DNA of 64,000 nt from an uncultured Bacteroidia bacterium (GCA_902762655.1 CACWOZ010000004.1:62001-126000), one strand, 5' to 3'; numbered from the stretch's first letter, positions 16,103-25,798 are shown. The notes: a model not told the origin generated them from the letters alone. A program made the numbers and translations.

Positions 16103-17833
16103 ATGACCCCTGAACAATTCATCGCCGCCAAGGCAGTGCTGGCTGTCGGCGAATTATACAAAGCCGAGGTGGATCCTGCCACCCTTCAAGTGCAGGTTAC
16201 GCGAAAGGAATTCGAGGGAGACTACACGCTTGTAGTCTTTCCTCTTTTAAGAATCAGCCACGCCGCACCCGATGCCACCGGTTCCGCCATCGGCGGATGG
16301 CTGGTGGACAACTGTCCGGAAATCAGCGCGTTCAACAGCGTCAAGGGATTCTTGAACCTTAGCCTCTCGAACCTTTATTGGCATGAAGCTCTGGAGTCGC
16401 TGGTGTCTGCCGGAAAGGACTACTTCCGTCTCCCTTCCACGGGAAAGAAGATAATGGTCGAGTTCTCATCTCCCAATACCAACAAACCCCTGCATCTCGG
16501 ACATATACGCAATAATCTTCTCGGTGATTCTGTGAGCCGCCTGCTTGCCGCAGCCGGAAACGAGGTCATCAAGTCCACCCTTGTCAACGACCGCGGGGTG
16601 CATATCTGCAAGAGCATGTATGCCTGGCAGCAGCGTTTTGACGGCGCTACTCCGGAAAGCACCGGCAAGAAGGGCGACCATCTTGTTGGCGACTGCTATG
16701 TCGAATTCGCCAAGATGGAAAAGGAGGATCCTTCGGTTATCGACAAGGTGCATGAGATGCTGGTCAAATGGGAACAGGGTGATCCGGAAGTCCGGGCCCT
16801 GTGGGAGAAGATGAACGGCTGGGTTTTCGACGGATTCAACCAGACCTACAAGGCCCTCGGAATCAGTTTTGACAGGACATATTATGAGCATGACACCTAT
16901 CTGCTCGGAAAGGAACTTGTACAGAAGGGGCTTGACAGCGGAGTTTTTGTCAAGGATCCCGACGGAAGCGTGTGGTGCGACCTTACAGCCGATGGCCTCG
17001 ACCGCAAGCTCCTGCTTCGTTCCGATGGCACGTCTGTCTATATGACACAGGACCTTGGCACAGCAGAACGCAGATTCGCCGAATATAATCTTGATTCCCA
17101 CGTATATGTGGTAGGGGATGAGCAGAACTATCATTTCCAGGTTCTGAAACTCGTGCTTGCCAAGCTCGGTTTCGACTGGGCGGAACGCATCTATCATCTC
17201 TCCTATGGCATGGTGGAACTTCCCGAGGGCAAGATGAAATCCCGCGAGGGCACCGTGGTAGATGCCGACGATCTCATAGAAGATATGTATCTCGAGGCGA
17301 AGGCTACCTCCGAGGAGTCAGGCAAACTCGCCGACATTCCTGAGGAGGAGAAAGAAAAACTCTATCACATGATAGGGCTCGGCGCACTCAAGTATTTCAT
17401 CCTCAAGGTTGATCCACGCAAGAAGATGCTCTTCAACCCTAAAGAATCCATCGACTTCAACGGGAATACCGGGCCTTTCATCCAGTATACCCACGCACGG
17501 ATCCGTTCCATCCTGAGGAAAGCGTCAGAAGCAGGATATAACCCTGCCTTGGGAGATGTGGAACTCAGTCCAAAGGAAATACGCATCGTGCAGCAACTTA
17601 ATATTTACCGTCAGAAACTTGCCGAAGCCGCTGCTGCTTTTTCTCCAGCCGTGATGGCAAATTACGCTTACGATCTGGCAAAGGAATTCAATCAGTATTA
17701 CCACGATACACAGATCCTCCGCGAAAGCGATGAAAAGTTGCGCGATACCCGCCTTGTGCTTATTGACGCTGTTTCTCAGGTACTTGCAAACAGCATGGCG
17801 CTTCTCGGAATCGAGCTTCCGGAAAGAATGTAG
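16103..17833 (+). CDS. argS: Arginine--tRNA ligase
   Basis: The 576-aa class I synthetase has the N-terminal tRNA D-loop-binding domain (about 1-110). The HIGH-type motif is NKPLHLGHIRNN. The ATP loop is GKMKSREGTVVDADDL in place of canonical KMSKS, as in many ArgRS. The C-terminal anticodon domain ends in the typical MALLGIELPERM. It charges tRNA-Arg in the cytosol. The ATG lies 1 nt after the rpoD stop. Confidence 0.95.
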   Translation: MTPEQFIAAKAVLAVGELYKAEVDPATLQVQVTRKEFEGDYTLVVFPLLRISHAAPDATGSAIGGWLVDNCPEISAFNSVKGFLNLSLSNLYWHEALESLVSAGKDYFRLPSTGKKIMVEFSSPNTNKPLHLGHIRNNLLGDSVSRLLAAAGNEVIKSTLVNDRGVHICKSMYAWQQRFDGATPESTGKKGDHLVGDCYVEFAKMEKEDPSVIDKVHEMLVKWEQGDPEVRALWEKMNGWVFDGFNQTYKALGISFDRTYYEHDTYLLGKELVQKGLDSGVFVKDPDGSVWCDLTADGLDRKLLLRSDGTSVYMTQDLGTAERRFAEYNLDSHVYVVGDEQNYHFQVLKLVLAKLGFDWAERIYHLSYGMVELPEGKMKSREGTVVDADDLIEDMYLEAKATSEESGKLADIPEEEKEKLYHMIGLGALKYFILKVDPRKKMLFNPKESIDFNGNTGPFIQYTHARIRSILRKASEAGYNPALGDVELSPKEIRIVQQLNIYRQKLAEAAAAFSPAVMANYAYDLAKEFNQYYHDTQILRESDEKLRDTRLVLIDAVSQVLANSMALLGIELPERM

Positions 17834-17892
17834 CGTTTTAGTATTGCAAAATCGAAAAGTTTGCTCTAATATTGCAGCAAATTAAAAACACT

Positions 17893-18264
17893 ATGCCACA
17901 AGACAACAAGAAGAGACGCGTAATCAGTTACGAGAACATGTCGGACGAACTCGCTGCGGCTTTCAACGAAAAGTATCCCGGCGGTTTCAATGACTGGTTT
18001 CAGGATCTTACTAAATATACCAAGCCCGACGGAACCCCTTTCTATGCCGTTACCATCGAAATGCCCGATTCCATTTGCCTCGTCAAGATAAAGGTGGAGA
18101 CTGACGATCTGGACGACATAGAACGCTGGCTCGAGGGAGAGGAAAATGCCGAGAACGAACAGGTGGCAGGTCCTTCCGCCGACGCTGATGCCGGGGCCGG
18201 CACCCTTCCCGACGACAATATCTCCCAATACGGGGGAGATGACGACGGGGCGGACGGCGAATAG
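17893..18264 (+). CDS. Small acidic conserved Bacteroidota protein of unknown function
   Basis: From the ATG at 17893 the protein is 123 aa. The first 85 residues look like a compact alpha/beta domain (EKYPGGFNDWFQDLTKY, FYAVTIEMPDSICLVKIKV). The last 40 are strongly acidic and Gly/Ala-rich, so probably disordered. I believe similar short proteins occur across Bacteroidales, but no function is known to me. A near-consensus TAATATTG box at 17867 may be its promoter. The ClC gene starts 7 nt after its stop. Confidence 0.75.
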   Translation: MPQDNKKRRVISYENMSDELAAAFNEKYPGGFNDWFQDLTKYTKPDGTPFYAVTIEMPDSICLVKIKVETDDLDDIERWLEGEENAENEQVAGPSADADAGAGTLPDDNISQYGGDDDGADGE

Positions 18265-18271
18265 CCGCACC

Positions 18272-19996
18272 ATGAAACTTCCGTACATAAAACTTAGCGA
18301 GAACGCCAAACTCCTGCTGCTCAGTCTCCTGGTGGGGCTTTGCGCAGGAGTTGCTGCTGTATTGCTGCTTCATGTGATAGAATTCATCCACGGTCTTATC
18401 CGTACCGGGCATTTTCTTTTCCCTGCCGTGGGTATGCTGATATCCCTGATTATTGTCCGCTATCTTGTCCGGGACAATATCGGGCATGGGGTGACGAAGG
18501 TGCTGCTTGCGGTATCCAGAAACGAATCAAGGATCAAACCCCACAACATGTGGTCGTCGCTTCTCACCAGCGCAGTTACTATTGGTTTGGGAGGGTCAGT
18601 GGGTGCCGAGGCGCCTATCGTATATACCGGCGCGGCTTTCGGAAGCAATATCGGCCGTATGGCCAAACTCTCTTACAGGGGGGTCACGGTACTTTTGGGC
18701 TGTGGCGCGGCAGGTGCCATTGCCGGCATCTTCAAGGCGCCTCTGGCCGGAGTCCTTTTTACTCTGGAGATTCTGCTTTTCAACATCTCCATGAGTTCAA
18801 TAATGCCGCTTCTCGTCTCGACACTGACCGCTACGGTGGTATCTTATGTTTTCATGGGTGCGGAATCTCCATTCTCCTGCTCCATGGCCCCATTCTCCAT
18901 GGGGAATCTGCCTTTTTACCTGTTGCTAGGCGTGTTCTGCGGTATGGTATCCCAGTATTTCACCAGGTTCACTCTTTGGCTGGAGGATAAACTGCAGAGC
19001 GATTTCCGCAGTTCCTGGGTGCGATGGGCTGTCTGTGGTGTGGGGCTTTCTCTGCTCGTCTGGCTTTTCCCTCCGCTGTTCGGTGAAGGCTACGATTCTA
19101 TCGGACAGCTCCTCAATGGCGGTGAACTCCAGCTTGGCAGCGATCCGAATCCACTGCTCTTCCTCCTCGAATCTCCCTGGGGCATGCCCGTTTTCCTGAT
19201 ATTCGTCCTCCTGCTCAAGGTGGTGAGCATGACTCTCACAAACAGCGGCGGGGGAGTAGGCGGTACTTTCGGCCCGACCTTGTTCGAAGGTGCCATCCTT
19301 GGTTTCCTTGTTGCTCGCACGGTTAACCTCTGCGGAATGTCTCTCCCGGAGCAGAATTTCGCTCTGGTTGGAATGGCCGGACTCATGGCAGGCGTAATGC
19401 AGGCTCCCATGACCGCTATTTTCCTGATAGCCGAGATTACAGGTGGGTACGATCTTCTACTGCCTCTTATTCTCTGTGCCACCACATCTTACGGTGTGAC
19501 CAGGGTCCGGGAGCGCTATTCCATTTATACCAAACGGATTGCGCAGAGTGGTGACCTTCTCACGCACGATAGCGACCATGCCGTGCTCACCCTGCTGAAC
19601 ACAAGCGACCTGATACGGGATAAGTACCCTCGGCTCAAGGCGGATGACGCCCTCCAGGACGTGTCCGGTATTATTTCCGGAAGTACCGTTGCCGTATTCC
19701 CTGTCATCAGCAATGAAGGACGTTTCGTGGGCGTGCTGGAGATGGACGACATACGCAAACACATGTTTGAGCCAGATGCAGTTGCCAAACTACATGTGAG
19801 GGACCTTATGCATCTCCCGGCGGAAATAGTCTACGAAGACGAAAGGATGGAAGACGTGATGAGGAAGTTCGACCGGACCGGGGTCTGGCGTCTTCCCGTT
19901 CTCACGCATGAGGGAATCTACCTTGGCTTTATATCGAGATCCAGAATCCTTGCGGCCTACCGCGAGGAACTCAAGAAGATAACAGCAGAAGACTGA
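18272..19996 (+). CDS. ClC-family chloride channel/transporter with C-terminal CBS domains
   Basis: The 574-aa protein has about ten membrane helices followed by a CBS pair (about 430-570). The selectivity sequences are GSVGAEAPIVYTGAAFG, keeping the gating Glu, and GVGGTFGPTLFEG. The ATG at 18272 is chosen because an earlier in-frame start would overlap the upstream gene by 119 nt with low-complexity Pro/Thr sequence. The CBS region (FPVISNEGRFVGVLEMDDI and LPVLTHEGIYLGFISRSRIL) may bind adenine nucleotides. Whether it is a channel or a Cl-/H+ antiporter is not settled. Confidence 0.92.
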   Translation: MKLPYIKLSENAKLLLLSLLVGLCAGVAAVLLLHVIEFIHGLIRTGHFLFPAVGMLISLIIVRYLVRDNIGHGVTKVLLAVSRNESRIKPHNMWSSLLTSAVTIGLGGSVGAEAPIVYTGAAFGSNIGRMAKLSYRGVTVLLGCGAAGAIAGIFKAPLAGVLFTLEILLFNISMSSIMPLLVSTLTATVVSYVFMGAESPFSCSMAPFSMGNLPFYLLLGVFCGMVSQYFTRFTLWLEDKLQSDFRSSWVRWAVCGVGLSLLVWLFPPLFGEGYDSIGQLLNGGELQLGSDPNPLLFLLESPWGMPVFLIFVLLLKVVSMTLTNSGGGVGGTFGPTLFEGAILGFLVARTVNLCGMSLPEQNFALVGMAGLMAGVMQAPMTAIFLIAEITGGYDLLLPLILCATTSYGVTRVRERYSIYTKRIAQSGDLLTHDSDHAVLTLLNTSDLIRDKYPRLKADDALQDVSGIISGSTVAVFPVISNEGRFVGVLEMDDIRKHMFEPDAVAKLHVRDLMHLPAEIVYEDERMEDVMRKFDRTGVWRLPVLTHEGIYLGFISRSRILAAYREELKKITAED

Positions 19997-19999
19997 CAT

Positions 20000-22135
20000 A
20001 TGAAAGAGATATACATCAATCACATTGCCGGCCTGATGGGCTTGAAGGCCTGGCAGGTGGAGAATTGTGCGGATATGTTCGCGGAGGGAGACACCATCCC
20101 ATTCATCAGCCGTTACCGCAAGGAAAAGACCGGCGGAATGGACGATAGCGAGGTTGCCGAACTTAAGCACTGGACCGACGTTTTCGCCGAGATGGAGAAG
20201 CGCAAGGAAACCGTACTTAAAACCATCTCCGAGGCTGGTGCCCTTACGGATGAACTGCGTTCGAAGATAGAGAACTGCGTGGTTTCTTCGGAGTTGGAAG
20301 ATTTGTATCTGCCCTACAGGCCCAAGCGCAGAACCCGTGCTACGGTTGCTAAAGAGCTGGGGCTGGAACCGCTGGCGGATTCGATGTGGAAACTCAAGGC
20401 CCGCAACCCACGTAACGAGGCATCCCGGTATGTGAAGCCGGGGAAGGTGGAAGATGCCGATGCCGCCCTGGCAGGGGCTCGCGACATAATAGCTGAACGT
20501 ATTAGCGAAACAGCGGTAATCCGGGAGAACCTGCGACAGATATTCCGCACCAGAAGAGTGGTTTCGAAAGTCACTAAAAAGGCGGAGGGCCCGGAGGCAG
20601 ACAAATATCGCAGTTACTTCAACTGGTCATATCCCTTGGATAAAGTGCCTTCCCATAGTCTGCTGGCCATTCTTCGCGCAGAAAACGAGGGGATCCTCAG
20701 TGTTAGCGTCGATTCCGACCAGGAGCGCTGCGGAAAAAAGATATACTACGATTTCTGCCAGATGCAGGGGTATCCCTCAGGAGAATTGGGCGAACAGATA
20801 CGCGAGGCAGTGGATGATTCTTTCAAACGTCTGCTGGAGCCTTCCATCAGTTCGGAAGTCCTTCGTGAGGCCAAGGAGAAGGCTGATATAGAGAGTATCA
20901 GGGTATTTGGGGAGAATCTGCGGCAGTTGCTGCTAGGTGCGCCTGTGGGGCAGAAACGCACCATGGCGGTCGATCCCGGATTCCGGAATGGATGCAAGAT
21001 AGCGTGCCTTGATGAACAGGGCGGATTGCTGTATCATACGATTATCTTCCCTCATCCTCCGCAGAACGAGAAAGTCAAAGCCCTTGTGGCTGTACAGGAT
21101 ATGCTGGAGAAATACCGCATCGAGGCCGTTGCAATAGGCAACGGCACCGCCAGCAGGGAAACATCGGAGTTCTTCCGCAAGGTGGAACTGCCAGAAGGCT
21201 GTAAGGTGTGGACGGTCAGCGAAGACGGAGCCTCGATTTATTCTGCTTCCGAAGTAGGCAGGGAGGAGTTCCCGGACGAAGATGTTACGGTGCGCGGAGC
21301 TGTTTCTATTGGTCGCAGGCTTATGGATCCGCTGGCCGAACTTGTGAAGATCGACCCCAAGAATCTTGGAATCGGGCAGTATCAGCACGATGTGGACCAG
21401 ACCCTGCTTAAAGAGAAACTGGACAATACGGTAGAGGCCTGCGTGAACTCGGTCGGGGTGAATCTGAATACTGCCAGTCCTTATCTGCTGCGGTATGTGG
21501 CCGGCATAGGCCCTCAATTGGCTGCCAATATCGTGGCATATCGTTCAGAGAACGGAGGGTTCTCTTCCCGTTCTGAATTGAAGAAAGTGCCGCGTCTTGG
21601 CGCCAAGGCATTCGAACAGTGTGCTGGTTTCCTCAGGGTGAAGGGCTCAGCCAATCCGCTGGACGACAGCGCTGTGCATCCTGAGTCTTATTTCGTGGTC
21701 GACAGGATGGCCCGGGACCTCGGTGTTTCCGTCAAGGAACTGGTTGGAAATGTCGGGCTATGTTCACATATCCAGGCTGAGAGATATGTGGAAGGGAATG
21801 TCGGCCTTCCTACCGTGAACGACATCCTAAAGGAACTTGCCAAGCCAGGCCTGGATCCGCGCGAGGCTGCTTCGGATTTCTCCTTTGCAGATGATATACA
21901 TGAACTGGAGGACCTTAAGGTCGGGATGGAACTGCCCGGCATCGTTACCAACATAACCGCCTTCGGCGCTTTTGTCGACATAGGTCTCCATGACAACGGC
22001 CTTCTGCATGTGTCTCAGTTGGGCCCGCGCGGCACAGACCCTTCCAAAGTGCTCAAACTCCACCAGCAGATTAAGGTGAGAGTGCTGGGAGTAGACCTGG
22101 AGCGCCGCAGGATTTCCTTGGGTTTGTCAAAATAA
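20000..22135 (+). CDS. tex: Tex-family RNA-binding transcription accessory protein
   Basis: The 711-aa protein has the full Tex layout. An N-terminal helical region includes FISRYRKEKTGGMDD. A YqgF-like RNase H fold follows (AVDPGFRNGCKIACLDEQGG, about 320). The helix-hairpin-helix region contains NLNTASPYLLRYVAGIGPQLA, and a C-terminal S1 domain (about 635-711) has GIVTNITAFGAFVDIGLHDN. Tex proteins bind nucleic acid and influence transcription. The gene starts 3 nt after the ClC stop and is complete. Confidence 0.93.
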   Translation: MKEIYINHIAGLMGLKAWQVENCADMFAEGDTIPFISRYRKEKTGGMDDSEVAELKHWTDVFAEMEKRKETVLKTISEAGALTDELRSKIENCVVSSELEDLYLPYRPKRRTRATVAKELGLEPLADSMWKLKARNPRNEASRYVKPGKVEDADAALAGARDIIAERISETAVIRENLRQIFRTRRVVSKVTKKAEGPEADKYRSYFNWSYPLDKVPSHSLLAILRAENEGILSVSVDSDQERCGKKIYYDFCQMQGYPSGELGEQIREAVDDSFKRLLEPSISSEVLREAKEKADIESIRVFGENLRQLLLGAPVGQKRTMAVDPGFRNGCKIACLDEQGGLLYHTIIFPHPPQNEKVKALVAVQDMLEKYRIEAVAIGNGTASRETSEFFRKVELPEGCKVWTVSEDGASIYSASEVGREEFPDEDVTVRGAVSIGRRLMDPLAELVKIDPKNLGIGQYQHDVDQTLLKEKLDNTVEACVNSVGVNLNTASPYLLRYVAGIGPQLAANIVAYRSENGGFSSRSELKKVPRLGAKAFEQCAGFLRVKGSANPLDDSAVHPESYFVVDRMARDLGVSVKELVGNVGLCSHIQAERYVEGNVGLPTVNDILKELAKPGLDPREAASDFSFADDIHELEDLKVGMELPGIVTNITAFGAFVDIGLHDNGLLHVSQLGPRGTDPSKVLKLHQQIKVRVLGVDLERRRISLGLSK

Positions 22136-22140
22136 TGATA

Positions 22141-22148
22141 TATATTTG
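22141..22148 (+). promoter_or_regulatory. -33/-7 promoter of the EF-hand protein gene
   Basis: TATATTTG is preceded by TTG at 22118-22120 with a 20-nt spacer, fitting the two-part Bacteroidota consensus. The predicted start is about 22154, and the ATG is at 22172. Confidence 0.7.
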
Positions 22149-22171
22149 TGAGTACTTAAATCAAATCATTT

Positions 22172-22633
22172 ATGGCTTCTCTCAGCGACTTTATTGCCCA
22201 GCAGGTCAAATCTGCCGCAGGCGGAATCGAAATTCCTTCGAATGTTAAGAATCAGGTGCTTGGCGGCTTGTCCGATTCAATCCTTGGCAGCCTTACCCAG
22301 ACTGCAACGAAGGCCGGAGGAGTAGATATCATCAAGAACCTTTTCACGGGAAAGGCCGATGTCGCCAAGAGTCCCGTTACCGCTCTTGCAGGCAGCCTGT
22401 TCAACAAGAACGTCCTTGGCAAACTCCCGCTTGGCAACGCTCTCGGCTCCTCCCTTACCGGGCTGATTCCCGTAGTTCTTGGTAATCTTTCCGGATTCCT
22501 CAAGGATCAGGACGGTGACGGCGATGTCGACATCAATGACATCATTATCTCCCTTACTGGCAAGAAATCCGGTGGTTCATCCTTGCTTGGTGCCGCAACA
22601 AGCCTGCTTGGAGGTTTTCTTAAAAAGAAATAA
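22172..22633 (+). CDS. Small Gly/Leu-rich protein with one EF-hand/dockerin-like calcium loop
   Basis: The 153-aa protein has no signal peptide. It consists of amphipathic Gly/Ser/Leu-rich stretches (for example VLGGLSDSILGSL and SLLGAATSLLGGFLKKK). One near-perfect 12-residue calcium loop sits at residues 112-123, with Asp at loop positions 1, 3, 5, 7, 9 and 12 (DQDGDGDVDIND). Its composition recalls DUF937/YidB-like proteins. Function is unknown. Its stop overlaps the next start by one base (TAATG), coupling it to a glycosyltransferase, and it has its own promoter. Confidence 0.75.
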   Translation: MASLSDFIAQQVKSAAGGIEIPSNVKNQVLGGLSDSILGSLTQTATKAGGVDIIKNLFTGKADVAKSPVTALAGSLFNKNVLGKLPLGNALGSSLTGLIPVVLGNLSGFLKDQDGDGDVDINDIIISLTGKKSGGSSLLGAATSLLGGFLKKK

Positions 22634-23352
22634 TGAAGAAACTGGTTATAATCCCGACTTATAATGAGATTGAGAACGTCCGGAAGATTATCCGCGCCGT
22701 TCTCGGTCTTGAAGGTTCGTACAATGTGCTCATTATCGATGATGGCTCGCCGGATGGTACTGCTGCTGCGGCAAAGGAATTAATTCCGGAGTCGGAAGGC
22801 AGGCTGTCCATAATTGAGCGTGGCGGGAAACAGGGCTTGGGCACGGCCTATATCGCCGGTTTCCGCTGGGCCTTGGAAAGGGATTACGACTATATCTTCG
22901 AAATGGATGCTGATTTCTCCCATGATCCTGCAGATCTCTCGCGTCTGCTCGCTGCGTGTGAGAACGGTGCCGACATGTCGGTCGGTTCCCGGTATTGCAA
23001 GGGCGTGAGTGTGGTCAACTGGCCGCTTGGCAGGATACTGATGTCGTACTGCGCATCGATATTCGTGCGCAAGACTTTGCGCGTCAATATTTTCGACAGC
23101 ACAGCCGGTTTCGTATGCTATAGCCGGAAGGTACTGGAGACAATCGACTTTGACAAAGTCGAGATGAAGGGATATGGCTTCCAGATTGAGATGAAATATA
23201 CCGCGGTGCGGCTTGGTTTCAAACTGGCCGAAGTGCCGGTTATTTTCATAAATCGACAGGAGGGGACTTCAAAAATGTCCAGCGGGATATTCGGAGAAGC
23301 CTTCTGGGGCGTGATTCGCCTGCGCTTCCGCAAAATCATGGCGAAAGTTTGA
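22633..23352 (+). CDS. Polyprenol-phosphate mannosyltransferase-like family 2 glycosyltransferase
   Basis: The 239-aa GT-A enzyme has VIIPTYNEIENVRKIIRAV, LIIDDGSPDGT, GLGTAYIAGFRWAL and the metal site FEMDADFSHDP, all typical of DPM1-type dolichol/polyprenol-phosphate mannose synthases. No C-terminal membrane helices are present, so this is the short soluble form. It would load mannose or another hexose onto undecaprenyl phosphate at the inner membrane for envelope glycosylation. The sugar donor is inferred from the family. Confidence 0.88.
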   Translation: MKKLVIIPTYNEIENVRKIIRAVLGLEGSYNVLIIDDGSPDGTAAAAKELIPESEGRLSIIERGGKQGLGTAYIAGFRWALERDYDYIFEMDADFSHDPADLSRLLAACENGADMSVGSRYCKGVSVVNWPLGRILMSYCASIFVRKTLRVNIFDSTAGFVCYSRKVLETIDFDKVEMKGYGFQIEMKYTAVRLGFKLAEVPVIFINRQEGTSKMSSGIFGEAFWGVIRLRFRKIMAKV

Positions 23353-23360
23353 TTTTTATT

Positions 23361-23390
23361 TTGGCAGTTCGGATTTTTACCTTATCTTTG
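23361..23390 (+). promoter_or_regulatory. -33/-7 promoter of tRNA-Val
   Basis: TTG (23361-23363), a 19-nt spacer and TATCTTTG (23383-23390) form a full two-element promoter. The predicted start is about 23396, 6 nt before the tRNA. Confidence 0.75.
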
Positions 23391-23401
23391 CAGCCGCTTT
23401 C

Positions 23402-23476
23402 GGGAGTTTAGCTCAGTTGGTTTAGAGCATCTGCCTTACAAGCAGAGGGTCGGCGGTTCGACTCCGTCAACTCCCA
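23402..23476 (+). tRNA. tRNA-Val (anticodon TAC)
   Basis: The acceptor stem GGGAGTT pairs with AACTCCC. The anticodon stem TCTGC/GCAGA encloses CTTACAA, giving anticodon TAC. The T loop is TTCGACT. The discriminator is A, and CCA is not encoded. Confidence 0.95.
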
Positions 23477-23478
23477 CG

Positions 23479-23520
23479 AATGACGATTGCGGTCCAAAAC
23501 CTGGACCGCAATCGTCATTT
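23479..23520 (+). terminator. Long perfect hairpin after tRNA-Val
   Basis: An 18-bp perfect stem (23479-23496 with 23502-23519) surrounds a 5-nt loop (aaacc) and ends in a short T run. It lies between tRNA-Val and the convergent glpF end, so it probably terminates tRNA-Val and may also stop glpKF transcripts. Confidence 0.7.
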
Positions 23521-23534
23521 ATAGGGGGTATAAA

Positions 23535-24272
23535 CTAGAATACAAGAAGATACAGGCAAGCGGCGAGAGCTCCACCGACGAGGGGGCCGAAGACAGGCAC
23601 CCAGGAGTAGGACCAGCCGCTGTCGCGCTTGCCCTTGATGGGAAGCAAGGCGTGTGCCAGACGAGGGCTGAGGTCTCGGGCAGGGTTCATGGCGTATCCT
23701 GTTGTTCCGCCTAGCGACATACCTATCGACATAATGACACAGGTGACCGGCCAGGAGCCTAGAGCACCGGTGGATGCAGCAGAGCCGGCGAATGCAAATG
23801 CGTTGCCCTGTGTGCCAAGTGCAAGGATGATAAAAACGAGAAGCCATGTTGCTACGACCTCGCACCAGAAATTGCGGGCCTTGTTTTCGATAGCGGGCAT
23901 GGTGCAGAATGTGCCTAGCATGGTGTCCGGCTGGTCGGCGGTTGCCTTGTAGTGGTCTTTATAGAACGACCATACCAGACATGCACCGGCGAATCCTCCC
24001 AACATTTGCGCGACAACATATCCGCATACAGATGTCCACGGGAAAGAACCGGCGATGGCGAGTCCGAGGGTAACGGCGGGATTGAGGTGCGCTCCGGAAA
24101 TCGGACCTGCGATGAGCACACCCAGCATTACAGCAAGGCCCCAGCCAAGCGCTATTACTACCCATCCACCGCCTTGTGCCTTCGATTTATTCAGGGATGT
24201 GGCTGCACATACTCCGTCACCGAGCAGCACCAGCACAAGGGTGCCTATGAATTCGAAAACGTACTGGATCAT
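23535..24272 (-). CDS. glpF: Glycerol facilitator / aquaporin (MIP family)
   Basis: The 245-aa inner-membrane channel has six hydrophobic segments and both pore NPA motifs (HLNPAVTLG and MNPARDLSPR). The Asp after the second NPA-Arg (PARD) is the residue typical of glyceroporins rather than water channels. It lies 4 nt after glpK on the same strand, so the two form a glycerol uptake and phosphorylation operon. No glpD is seen nearby. Confidence 0.93.
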   Translation of the reverse strand: MIQYVFEFIGTLVLVLLGDGVCAATSLNKSKAQGGGWVVIALGWGLAVMLGVLIAGPISGAHLNPAVTLGLAIAGSFPWTSVCGYVVAQMLGGFAGACLVWSFYKDHYKATADQPDTMLGTFCTMPAIENKARNFWCEVVATWLLVFIILALGTQGNAFAFAGSAASTGALGSWPVTCVIMSIGMSLGGTTGYAMNPARDLSPRLAHALLPIKGKRDSGWSYSWVPVFGPLVGGALAACLYLLVF

Positions 24273-24276
24273 ATTT

Positions 24277-25755
24277 TTATTTGTTTACAGTTCTGGAAAT
24301 TGCATCCGCCCAGCCGGCTTTCAGCCCTGTTACGTCTTCTCCCGAAGGAGCGAAAGCCTTGTCTACCTGCCACTGGCTGCGTATTTCGTCGGTAGAAGAC
24401 CAGAATCCTACGGCAAGCCCGGCCAGATAAGCGGCTCCCATGCCTGTGGTTTCAGTCACCTTCGGACGGACCACAGATGCACCCAGGACATCTGCCTGGA
24501 ACTGCATCAGCAGATTATTGCGGGATGCCCCTCCGTCCACCTTGAGTTCGGCAAGTCTTACCCCGGCATCCTTCTCCATGGCGGCAACTATATCCATTGT
24601 CTGGAAGGCGATGCCTTCAAGGGCGGCCCTGGCTATATGGGCGGCAGTCGCGCCGCGGGTAAGGCCGCAGATCGTGCCGCGCGCATCCTGGTCCCAGTAA
24701 GGGGCGCCCATTCCGGTAAGAGCGGGAACAAAATAAACTCCTCCGTTGTCCGGAACAGATGCCGCGAGTGCCTCTATCTCCGAAGAACTGCGGATGATTC
24801 CCAGACCGTCTCGCAGCCATTGCACTACGGAACCTCCCACGAATATGGACCCCTCCAAAGCGTAATTAACGGTGCCGCCAATCTTCCACGCAATAGTGGT
24901 AAGGAGTTTGTTTTTGGAGAGAATGGGTTTCGTGCCTGTGTTCATCAGAAGGAAACAGCCTGTTCCATAAGTGTTTTTTACAGAACCGGGGGCAGTGCAC
25001 ATCTGCCCGAACAAGGCAGCCTGCTGGTCTCCGGCAATGCCTGCTATGGGCACTTCGTGTGCAAAGATAGTGGTCTTTGTGTGCCCGTATATTTCGGAAG
25101 ATGACTTGACTTCCGGCAGCATTGATACAGGTATTCCGAGTAGCGAGAGCATCTCTTCATCCCACTTCAACGTGTTGATGTTGAACAGCATCGTGCGTGA
25201 AGCATTGGTTACATCTGTGATATGGACCTCGCCTTTGGTGAGCTGCCAGACCAGCCAGCTGTCGACGGTTCCAAAACGGAGTTTGCCTGCTTCGGCGCGC
25301 ACGCGTGCACCCGGCACATTGTCCAGGATCCATTTAATCTTGGTTCCGGAGAAGTAGGCGTCGATGATAAGTCCGGTCTTTTCGCGTATCTTGTCAGTGA
25401 GTCCCTGCGCTTTGAGGGCGTCACAGAAGGATGCGGTGCGGCGGTCCTGCCATACTATGGCATTGTATATGGGTTTGCCGGTTTCGGCATCCCAGACTAT
25501 CGTGGTCTCACGCTGGTTTGTGATGCCTATGCCAGCGATGTCCTTGCCGTTTATGCCAATCTTCGAGATAGCTTCTGCGATTACTGCAGCCTCCGACGAC
25601 CATATCTCCATCGGGTCGTGCTCTACCCAGCCTGGCTGGGGGAAGTGCTGGGTGAACTCCATCTGCGCAACAGAACAAACGTTGCCTTCGTGATCGAATA
25701 CCAAAGCACGGGAAGAACTGGTGCCCTGGTCGAGAGCAAGAATGTATTTGGTCAT
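24277..25755 (-). CDS. glpK: Glycerol kinase
   Basis: The 492-aa FGGY kinase phosphorylates glycerol to sn-glycerol 3-phosphate. The N-terminal [18 protein letters not shown] is the ATP phosphate loop. [31 protein letters not shown] and the C-terminal [20 protein letters not shown] are GlpK signatures. Length is as expected. It has a divergent promoter shared with the glycosyltransferase to its right. Confidence 0.96.
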   Translation of the reverse strand: MTKYILALDQGTSSSRALVFDHEGNVCSVAQMEFTQHFPQPGWVEHDPMEIWSSEAAVIAEAISKIGINGKDIAGIGITNQRETTIVWDAETGKPIYNAIVWQDRRTASFCDALKAQGLTDKIREKTGLIIDAYFSGTKIKWILDNVPGARVRAEAGKLRFGTVDSWLVWQLTKGEVHITDVTNASRTMLFNINTLKWDEEMLSLLGIPVSMLPEVKSSSEIYGHTKTTIFAHEVPIAGIAGDQQAALFGQMCTAPGSVKNTYGTGCFLLMNTGTKPILSKNKLLTTIAWKIGGTVNYALEGSIFVGGSVVQWLRDGLGIIRSSSEIEALAASVPDNGGVYFVPALTGMGAPYWDQDARGTICGLTRGATAAHIARAALEGIAFQTMDIVAAMEKDAGVRLAELKVDGGASRNNLLMQFQADVLGASVVRPKVTETTGMGAAYLAGLAVGFWSSTDEIRSQWQVDKAFAPSGEDVTGLKAGWADAISRTVNK

Positions 25756-25771
25756 TTCAGTGTTTAATTAT

Positions 25772-25779
25772 TAACTTTG
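25772..25779 (+). promoter_or_regulatory. -7 promoter box of the two-part glycosyltransferase
   Basis: TAACTTTG matches TAnnTTTG. A TTG at 25748-25750 is 21 nt upstream. The predicted start is about 25785, and the ATG is at 25799. Confidence 0.6.
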
Positions 25780-25781
25780 CA

Positions 25782-25789
25782 TAAAGATA
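25782..25789 (-). promoter_or_regulatory. -7-like promoter box of glpKF
   Basis: TATCTTTA on the minus strand is one base off consensus. The box begins 2 nt from the plus-strand TAACTTTG box, so the two polymerases would compete for nearly the same site. The predicted start is about 25776. Confidence 0.5.
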
Positions 25790-25798
25790 CGAATTTTT

